A stretch of 64,000 bases of DNA. Origin: Turnera subulata (Eukaryota > Streptophyta > Magnoliopsida > Malpighiales > Passifloraceae). The stretch is taken from the NCBI GenBank assembly GCA_028386065.3, contig JAKUCV010003238.1, positions 33,475-97,474 on the forward strand. Direction: 5' to 3'. Positions 55,427-64,000 of this stretch are shown one piece after another (position 1 is the first letter of the stretch; every line of letters starts with the position of its first letter). The translations under genes were made by a program, and so were the position numbers. The notes beneath the pieces are model-generated. The model did no database searches. It saw only the letters and a list, made by a program, of their open reading frames with translations, and had not been told where the DNA came from.

Positions 55427-56146
55427 AGGATACAAGGCTATTGCGGGTGTTACCTTTCTCAGGAACCTTATTAGCTGCAAGTCTGACATAAAGAGTTCTC
55501 GCATCAGGGTCACCGTTTGCTAGTTGCTGCAGATCTAAGAGATCATCATGATACCAAACTGAACACTGATTTTTGTCAAAAACATAAGCAGTACATGAAC
55601 AGTTACTGAGGCAACTTGGCTCACAGTCTTGTTGGCTGTTAGCTGCCACTGTCTGTGCACTTTCGGGCAATTGCATGTTGTCACTTTGAGAAAACCTGTC
55701 TTTCTTCCCATTAACAAGGCTAGAGTTCCTGCACTGCAGACTGGTACTCCTCTCGCAACCCGCGGAACAGACCCCAGAAGTCCAAACTATAGGTGAAATA
55801 TTTGGCAGCATCATCGTTTACATAACTGAAATTCCAGAAAGAGTTTGATCTCATTTCAGGTACTAAGCTGAAGGTTTGTCCATTCCAGGGTCCGGTAGTC
55901 CAAAACTGTTCAGTCCTGCTCCACAAGATATGATATTCAGTGGAACCAGCAGGGTCAAGCTCAAGAGAGTAGAAACCTGGTGCAGGATCGATCATCTTTG
56001 CTTTTCCATGAAATGAGCCGTGTGGGTGTATTGGTGATGTTGTTCAATCCAGTACTAGCACCGGGCGGCCATGTATAGGTTGGATGATCGAATCTCTGCC
56101 AGAGTATATCTGATGAGTTAGACCCATCTATCAGGACAAGATTCCC
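55427..56146 (-). pseudogene. Inverted ectodomain fragment of a copy 7-like receptor kinase
   Basis: On the minus strand it reads GNLVLIDGSNSS..., then after a frame change PAPGFYSLELDPAGSTEYHI to NDDAAKYFTYS. A deletion of roughly 70 codons (the EGF-like region) follows, then SGVCSAGCERSTSLQC through the PAN domain to LAANKVPEKGNTRNSLV. It lacks the signal peptide, membrane helix and kinase. The LAANKVPEKGNTRNSLV string is identical to copy 7, marking copy 7 or a close relative as its source. Confidence 0.85.
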
Positions 56147-59040
56147 AAACCACTTTAATGAGAAGAAGAATTGCATCGATACGTGAATATGGCTTGGATA
56201 CACAAACCACTTTTTGTAAAGTAAACTGTTACAAATTATTGTAGCTGAAGCTGTCCATACATTTGGCTTCTATTTTTTTTTTTCCCCTTTTGGATTTGAT
56301 GGAACCAGCATGCCTTTTATAAGATAGACCACAAGGAACTATGTATTAACAAGATATATAGGAGATTACCAAATATTGGTTAGCTATATATACAATGTAA
56401 CAGTCCCGGTAAAAATTTTTACCGGGACTATAGAAGTTTTTTTACCGTGATTTACTATTGAATTAATCTTGGGTAATTAATTCAAGGTAAATCAGGAGTC
56501 GTTTTTCGAAACCGAGAGTTTTCCCGCGCTCGGGAGTGTCTTCCTAACTAACCGAGCCTCGGTTTTCAGTTCCGAGACTTGGACGATGCTCAGGAGAATT
56601 AATCGGATTTTCCGAGCCCAAGTCATATTTTTGGACTCGGCACGGTAAATTTCGGTTTTGCCCCGTCCCTCTTCCTTTCCCCTCTTTTCTTTTCTTCCTC
56701 TTCTTTCTCTTTTCTCTTTTTCTTTTCCTTCTCCTTCCCCTATTCCTCCAGCCGCCGGCCCGCTTATCTTTTTCTTTCTTTCTCGTGAACCCTTGCCGAC
56801 CATTACCCCTCCCCTCACTTTCAATCTTTTCTCCTTTTTCCTCCTTGTCTCTTCTTTCTTTTCTTTTCTTTATCTCTCTTCTCCACCTCCCGATTCCTCA
56901 CACCCTCTCCTGCAACTACTTCTTTTCTCTTCCTTCTCTTCCTTCACTTTCCTTCCTCTGCCCGGCTCGCACACACCACCAACGACCCCATCTCCACCTC
57001 CACACTCTCATCCCTCTCCACCAAGACAACCACCACCTGTCGCCATCATCCCTTCCTCCCCTCCCTTCTGTCGAAACCAGCCGTCGCCGTCATCTTTGTG
57101 CGCGACGACCAACTGCAGCCCGAGCAAGACCCGCCGCCTCCCCAAAGTGTCATCTTGCTGCAGCCGACGACTGATCTTCTGCATAGACCACCACCATCTC
57201 GCGCCGACGATCTCCCTTCATCCCTTGCAATCCGCGCCTCCCCGAACCGACGACGTCGTCGTGTCCTCTCCAAACCGTCGCCTCCGTTTCCTTTCCCTGT
57301 CGTCTCGCCCGATCTGCTCCTCGGTCTGCCGCCGCCGTAGTAGCAGACGGCGAAGTCAGAGACGCCGACGGGGTAAGCTGTTACTCGCGTGGCTCTTCTC
57401 TCCACAGCTTTCTTCTTCCTTTTATTCCGATTCGTGTGGACTGATTTGTCTTGGTTGTGTTTGTGCGTCGATTTGACCTTTATGTCGTTGGTGGGCTGCT
57501 ATGGTTGTAGATGTGGTGTTTTGGGTGGAGGATGTTAATGTACGGTGGAGTTCTGGCCATTGGAGGGTGGCTGTGAGCATGGTGGCGATGTTGGTGGCAG
57601 GAGCACTGGTGGATTTGCATGGTGGAATTGGGTTTGGTCTACTGCTAGTTGAGTAATGGTGGAGTGAGTTACTGTTTCCGGCATGAACAGTAATTCCGGC
57701 AGCCTCGGGAATTTTCCGGCGAGCCCGGAAATGGATCCGTTGGGTAAGCCCGAGCCTATGACCATATGCATCATTAAACGAAACCCGAGCAACGTTAATG
57801 AACCCGGACTCTTAATTGTTTTAATTAAAATAAAGATTTAACTTAATCAATCAAATACTAACCCTTAATTCCATTTATGTTTTGTAATTCGATTTATAAT
57901 TTTATTTTTGTTGGACTATTAGAAAGGCTCAAAAGTATTTAAATTCTGGTTTATTTAATTCATACTTGGACTGTTAATAATTAAAGGCCCAAATATACTT
58001 ATTAACTTGATTTAGTTGTCAAATGTAATCTAAAAATATATGTATGATTATCTATGAATTATAAACACATATGTATAAATGACTATATATATATATATAT
58101 CCTACTAAATTTATGTTTAGCTAAACAATGAAGTTACAATTTGTATTATCACATAAATAAATATATATGTGGTTAAATGGGAATTATCTACTATATATGC
58201 ATAAATATGGTCACACTAGATATACGTTTAATCTAGTATCGATTTATGTATAAATATACGGGTATATATATGTATTTTAATATGTTTATGTTTTTCCCTT
58301 ATCGACAAAGGCTAAAGGGCCGGGATATCGGCTTGGAGCTCGGTTTCGGTTTTCAACTTAAAGATCGAGTATGACTGGTATATCGATTAAAGAGGCTAAT
58401 TTCATATTAAAGAAAAACATGGAAATAATAGGAATTAGACTTGGTATAAGACAAGTCGTGAAACAATTTCTAAAACCGGCATCATGCATAATCATCTTTG
58501 TTTGCGCATTATAAGTGATTATTATGTTCCTATATGTACATATAGGGTATCGGGATTTGACCGGATAGCAGTTTCAGAGACACATCAGGTGAGGATGGAT
58601 AAACCTTGATATGTGCCCGTAATGCTGTGTGTGTATTTTTGTTGTTTGTGTATTTTTGTTGTTTGATTGATCTGCTGGAATAATTGTTGACTGTTACCTG
58701 ATTGCTATGGAATTGTTGATGTTTGTTGTTGAATCGTGTCAGACCTGTGTATGTTGTGTATTACTTGGTTTAATTGATTAAATGTTGTTGATTATACATT
58801 GTGATATATTGCTTCGTTAATTGGCTTATTTACTGGTGACAACTGGAGTGTTTATAAATCTTGGTTGATTTGTGATAAGATGAGATAACCCAGATGAGCT
58901 GAGAGGCAGGTTGCCTGCTCAGGGATTTGATAGTTGGTAATTTAATAAAAATGAATAATTGGTTAACCTCACTTAGACTGTTAGCGTCACGGACATTAAG
59001 TGTTGGTATGGAGTGGTCTGGTCGATGTCTGTGGTTGGGG

Positions 59041-59244
59041 GTATACCGAATACCCAGTGGCTCGGATATGCCGAATATCCGATTGGTATGTTGATATTTG
59101 TGGTGAGGGTATACCGAATACTCAGTGGCTCAGATATGCTGAATATCCGGTTGGTATGTTGATGCTTGTGGTGAGGGTATACCGAATACCCAATGGCTCG
59201 GATATGCCGAATATCCGGTTGGCATGTCGATGCCTGTTTGGAAA
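59041..59244. repeat. Three 68-bp tandem units in the solo LTR
   Basis: Units starting GTATACCGAATACCCAGTGG begin at 59041, 59109 and 59177 with few differences. Each contains related half-units (TACCGAATAC and TGCCGAATATCC). Confidence 0.9.
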
Positions 59245-59685
59245 GTGGCACTGCGGACCAGCCAACACTTGATACGTGACAGGGCCCAAATTAAAACAGG
59301 ATAATAAAATTAACTAGACTTAGAAGGTCACACATAGAAGTATTCGTATGTGTTTGGGTTATGATTGTCCCCTTATTTATGTTCTTGGTTATGTTATATT
59401 TACGGTGCTTGTTGGCTGATGAGAAGATGAACTGTCTTGATATGTGACTATTTGCTCTGTTGGATATGCTTTGTTGTTTGATTGAACCGTTGAATAGTGT
59501 TTGGATTTACATGACTTGCTGTTAGTGAATTGGAATTGTTGATATGAAAATAAGTTGAGGAAATGGGCTATTGATTGATGAAGGAGGAATACTTGAGATG
59601 ACGATATAATTGTCACTTGGAAAGTAGTGGTACGACTAGATGGTTAGAGACTAGTTCTGTGGTGTCATGGCCGGTGGGTTGGTTG

Positions 59686-59798
59686 ATTGGGGTGTTGACC
59701 CCGGATGAGATTGATATTGGGATGTTGATCCCGGATTTGTGATATTGGGATGTTGATCCCGGATTTGTAGTATGGGGATGTTGATCCCGGATTGTGGT
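59686..59798. repeat. Four units of 28-30 bp in the solo LTR
   Basis: Units share GGGATGTTGATCCCGGATT. Four copies are seen between 59686 and 59798, the first with GGGGTGTTGACCCCGG. Confidence 0.9.
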
Positions 59799-60487
59799 TG
59801 GGCCTGGCATCCAGAATTAGTTAATAACCAGGTACGACCCTAGCTTGTCCAGTGACGGACCCGGAAGGTAAGATGGGTAATAAAAATTAATAAGCATTCT
59901 CTTGGTCTTGGCCTTGATTTGATTTAGTAGGATTCCTCTGTTGTGCTGTTTGTTGCTGGATGCCTCTGTTTTGTTGTATGTGCTAGATTCCTCTGTTTTG
60001 ATGGTTGTATTACTTCGAAAGTATTACGGTTGATTATATATCTCTGTTTATCTTTCGTCGGTGAGCGCTTCGGACTCACCCCTCGCCTGCGGGGTTTCAT
60101 CCCGTAGGATGGGTTGTTTGTAGTGTAGGAACGTACAGGACAAGCTGAAGCGTACCCTCAGACAGGACTCGGATCCATTAGTTTCATTGGGCTTGCATAT
60201 GTTAACATGTGAGTCATAAGTCTTCCGCTGTGCATATTGTTGAGTTTTCTGCTGTGTATATGTTGTAATTGGGCCATTGGGCCGGATGGTGGTTGTTGTT
60301 GATGTCCCCGGGGTTCGGGTGACGAGTTCCTTGTTGGGCCGAAGGGCCGATTTTCAGTTTTGTTATTGGGCCGTTGGCCAGTTTATTGTTTTGTACGCTG
60401 TCTGTTGGGCTTTGTTGGGTTGGATTGTCACAGTTCCGGCACGTGTTTACTGTGTACGGTAAATACGGGTCGGGGCGCTTCATACAA

Positions 60488-61249
60488 AAAGAAAAGTACA
60501 ATTATTTTAATTCGGCTTTGAGCTTTCTAATTTAAGATGTTGTTAATTAATTAATAGTAAAGTACATATGGTGAAATAATAAAAATTGTGATGGGATGGA
60601 AGATTGTATGATGGTAAGTTTGCATGAAATCGCACCAATTTGGTTTAATCATAATGGGCCATATAAATCAATGGCTTGGGATGAATATTACCCCACTGGT
60701 AATAGAAGAGGTACATTTTTCAAGATATATATAATGTGCATATAGATATAGTTTTTCTATTCTAACAAGAGGCATATATATTATTCAAGGAAATTATTCC
60801 AATATTTTTAAAATTGTTCAAAAAATAAAAAATCATCCTTCCATGCTACATACCACTAATATATTCCCTAATTAAATATAATCCTATAAGCACAATCAGC
60901 AGGGTACAATGTTGATTATTTATGTTCTCTAGCTAGTCCTATAATTTTGATTAAATTACAAAAACTAATAAATAGCCGTCACTATATACACAAAATTCAC
61001 AATGCATGCCTCATGAGGAATAATTTTGTACTATGGGGGAATACTTAAATCGCCGCGAATAGGCTAGAAAAAGCAAGACATATTTGATAGCGATATTGGG
61101 GAGCTTCAAAATTTCCTTTTCAATCAACACATCACTAATTTTATCTAGAGACACTTGAAGGATAGATATTGTACTTTTCTTACACAACAAGTTGGGGGTA
61201 AGGGAAATAAGGGTTAAGAATTTTGTACTATGAGGGAATACTTAAATCG
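60488..61249. other. AT-rich spacer with a 31-bp direct repeat
   Basis: AATTTTGTACTATGGGGGAA and the next eleven bases (61022-61052) recur with one change at 61219-61249, directly before the putative LTR start at 61250. No gene is seen. Confidence 0.5.
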
Positions 61250-61855
61250 TGTTATACGGTTAAATTCATGGATAACACATACAGTTATCCATGTACCTGA
61301 AAGTGCATGGATAACTGAAAACTTATCTGTAATTCTCTTTGCTTTTGCATCCCCCTTTTCCTTTTTTTCTCGAGAAAGAGAGCAAAGTAAGGGGAGGAGA
61401 GAAAAGGAAGGATGAGGGACATGATCGCTTGGTGAGAAAATTGTCATGTCTAGTGAGGGAAAGTGGGTGCAAATGTGCAGGGGAAAGTGATCATTCTTGC
61501 ACAAACTCAAAGAGTTAAATTTTGACTCCTCTCACAAAGTCCAAATGTCTCTTTTTTCTCACCTCCTTTTTAATTTTCTTATATTGGTAGTAGTCCATGG
61601 ATCTCTTTGTGAAAGTGGGTTGAAATCACTCTCNATAACATATACAAGGGTGGCTAGGTTACACCCACACATACCTAACACACAGCTCTAGAAGAGAGGT
61701 TTAGGCCGTGGAAACTATGGGGTTGATCCGACACACTGTGACAACCCTACACGACCGGTAGATCAAGACCTGGACTCCAAGATCTTCTACTTCCGCTGCT
61801 AGGACATCAAGTAGGTGTCCTAATTTACTTTATTCAGGATGTATGTTATCCTTCA
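61250..61855 (+). mobile_element. Probable copia-type LTR
   Basis: It starts TGTTATACGG and ends near TTATCCTTCA, followed one base later by a TGGTAGCGGAGCC primer-binding site (61857-61869). It holds a small hairpin (CATGGATAAC 61267-61276 and GTTATCCATG 61284-61293) and an ACTTCCGCTGCTAGG end region like other plant copia LTRs. The left boundary is inferred and no target duplication can be checked, as the right end lies outside. One undetermined base (N) is at 61634. Confidence 0.5.
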
Positions 61856-61856
61856 T

Positions 61857-64000
61857 TGGTAGCGGAGCCTAGAGTCTTATCTCTGGTCTAAGTTTCTAAT
61901 CGGCTTAGGCATGAATCTAGCTTGCGTGTAATCTGAAAAAGGCATGCTTTATTCCATTAGGCTTGTTTACTGATTGATTCTATTTATATGTAAAATCTAG
62001 AATCACATGAATCATTCACGGTATATTCAATATATTGATTTGTTCAATTCAGAAACAGAATTGCCGTATCGTTTTGTTCAATTCAAAAGTGAATTGATTT
62101 TCTGCTAAAAAAAAAAAGTGAATTGATTTGTTCGATTCAATAAATTTGTTTGTTTAGTAATTGATTGTTTGCAATTGTGTATCGTTTACTGTAAAGAAAA
62201 TCAATTTCTCTACATATGTTATAATCGTTTGTATACAATACATGATTGTATCTGATGAATTAATTGACATAACAACCGTTGTTGTTGGATTTGTTTATCG
62301 GTGAATTCTAGTGAATACTGGATCTGTGCATGAGTTACTTTGGAAACCCAAAAGCAGAAAACCCCAATCCCGTTTATTCACTGCACACGGTGGTGGACAA
62401 ATGGAGCACTGCTACAGACGACGGCAAGGCACAGGCTCATTGCACACGGCGGCGACCGAGCTGGGAGGGGACTCGAACCGCAGCACCACACACGGTGGAT
62501 GCACGACACCGGCACGATTGTTAGTGACCGGAAGGATGACTTGCGGTGGCGTGGAGGCTCGACGAGTAGGTCGTCGATTGTGGCTTCATGGGTGGCGACT
62601 GGCGAGCAGCGCGGTCGGGGCGAGGCGGCGTTCGTCGTCATCAAGCCGCCCTGAGCTTCTGCGTCCTCGTCGGTAGTCACGGCTGGCATGGGCAGCGGCG
62701 CGCGATCTGTTCGCGTGTCCGGCGACGCCCGCGGCTGTAGCGGCAGTTCTCGTTGCCACTACGCCCTCCGGTCACGGTGGCCTCGTCCACTGCAGGCGGT
62801 GGACTGCTCCGGTGGGAGCTCTGTGCGTTACTATGGCGGCGGCGGCTGGTCACTGTGGGGGAGAAAGAGAAGAAACCCTAGGGTTTCATCTCACGCCTCC
62901 CACGTGTCAGCATTTAAAAAAAAAAAAATTGGAGCCGCGAGCACAGGCCTCTGGAAAACACTGTTTTTGGGCCTCTGGAGTGATGTGGGTTCATTTTTTT
63001 TTTTGTGGTGGCCTCAAAAACTAACGTGATGAGTTTTATAATTTGGGTTATGGGCATATGGCCCATGCTTATTTAAAACAGATCCAATTCTTATAAATCA
63101 CGAGGATCAATTTCCATTTTTTTGCTTAGTGCGGAAAAATGAACGACTTCCAGTAGTAGTTTTTTTTTCTGGCATACTCCCACTGTTATAACACGAAGAA
63201 TGTGAATATATGTATTCATTGCTTTCTGAATATTTTTTTTATGCAAAATTTTCTGGTTATAATATGTTGTGTGTATAAGCAAATGTTAAATCTGTTTAAT
63301 ATGCTTATGCTCAATTCGTGAAATTGTATTCTTCCTTGGCTTGAGCCGTTCAACATGTATTGGATTGGACATTTTTTTGCCAAAAAGGATGAACTGAATA
63401 TCATTTTTGGTTTAAATAAATCTCTTTCTATTGACATATGGTCAGAAAATAATAATAGATTCCTGGTCTAATTTTTTTTTTGGTTGGGTTTATGACCTAA
63501 CCGAATAAAATTGTCAATTTTAGACGAGGTCTAAGATAATTTTATTGACTAGTCTATTATTCTTTTATTAGAAAGAGATGGTTATTATAAAATTAAATTT
63601 TCATTTTAGATACATGGTCTAAATAAATTTTATTTTTTTACTGTTCATGGCCTTGGTAAAATTTTTTGTCCATGCTAGACATACGGTCTAATTAAATTTT
63701 ATTTTATGGATTATGGCCTAGAATAAAATTAAATGGGTTTTCATTTCTTTGAAATGATCCAAATACATGACAATTAGTCACATGGACTAATACTCATTAC
63801 ATAAATTTGGAATTTATGTTTCACCTCAAGGAAAATACAATCCGAATATTTCTAGACCATTTTCTTTGTGAATTTGGCACGAGAAATATTTACCCAACGG
63901 TTCAAGCGTGCGTAATACACGATTACCTGCTTTTATGTTAATTGGTTAACATTATGAACTAGTTGCTATTTAGTTTAGCATCACATGTTAATTAGTTTAA
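61857..64000 (+). mobile_element. Leader/internal region of the copia-like element, cut by window end
   Basis: After the primer-binding site there is AT-rich leader, then a GC-rich segment (62380-62870) with overlapping short frames that do not resemble gag. AT-rich sequence with repeated TGGTCTAA strings follows (about 63460-63760). No gag or pol frame is recognisable before the window ends. Confidence 0.4.

Larger units (their letters stand above)
56396..60482. mobile_element. 4.1-kb solo LTR
   Basis: It starts TGTAACAGTCCCGG and ends GGGTCGGGGCGCTTCA, and is flanked by the perfect 5-bp duplication TACAA (56391-56395 and 60483-60487). The ends resemble the TGTAACACCCCG.../...CGGGGTGTTACA ends of long Ty3-gypsy LTRs. 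No gag-pol, primer site or second LTR lies inside. It holds a pyrimidine-rich stretch (56660-57360), AT-rich parts and two tandem-repeat blocks. The family assignment is inferred from the ends only. Confidence 0.75.

Noticed and set aside
56658..57476. Long Pro/Ser/Phe-rich open frame (272 codons) on the plus strand
   Set aside because: It starts from TTG, is low-complexity translation of a pyrimidine-rich tract, and lies inside a solo LTR with a clean target duplication.
59000..59272. Open frames across the 68-bp repeats
   Set aside because: Translation of a minisatellite on both strands; no start context or protein similarity.
62311..63029. Several overlapping Arg/Gly-rich frames on both strands
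   Set aside because: Overlapping frames in a GC-rich stretch with no domain; no gag or other protein motif seen.

Overview
This is nuclear DNA from a flowering plant. The genes have GT-AG introns and AT-rich spacers, and the window holds plant-type retrotransposons, Helitrons and hAT MITEs. I cannot name the species; the codon usage and gene families fit a dicot or a related lineage.

The left two thirds (about 3,000 to 41,200) is a tandem array of intronless, plus-strand G-type (B-lectin) S-receptor-like kinase genes of the At2g19130/SD2 type. Five copies are intact: 3045-5522, 13900-16347, 22300-24720, 27740-30241 and 38710-41118. One copy is frameshifted (31095-33498) and one has a single nonsense codon (34492-36855). 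At least three degraded pieces remain: 25377-25690, 37170-37484, and an inverted fragment at 55427-56146. All readable kinase domains are non-RD (HCD in the catalytic loop), the type often seen in immune receptors. Several copies share a short upstream block with a W-box core, and several share a block just after the stop codon, so flanks were duplicated with the genes. The copies at 13900 and 22300 form one sub-family and the rest another.

One unrelated spliced minus-strand gene (6683-10134) encodes a DUF789 protein. The copy at 13900 lies between two oppositely oriented Helitron-like elements (11157-13532 and 16432-21426). The second appears to have split off that gene's 3' flank and carries gene-fragment-like pieces.

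From 42,780 to 48,870 there is a nest of transposons. A decayed LINE contains a truncated Ty1-copia element, whose gag contains a solo LTR with a perfect 5-bp target duplication. The LINE also contains a 392-bp hAT-type MITE with an 8-bp duplication, and a SINE-like insert with a 16-bp duplication lies at its 3' end. The solo LTR carries ten copies of a 12-bp palindrome arranged as five evenly built pairs.

At 49838-55122, minus strand, I could build a 12-exon gene whose phases all agree. It encodes a 747-residue cytoplasmic protein with two consecutive kinase-like domains, both lacking the catalytic Asp and the metal-binding Asn. This tandem pseudokinase, beside a receptor-kinase array, is the most interesting gene in the window. 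The right end holds a 4.1-kb solo LTR (56396-60482) and the start of another copia-like element (61250 to the window end).
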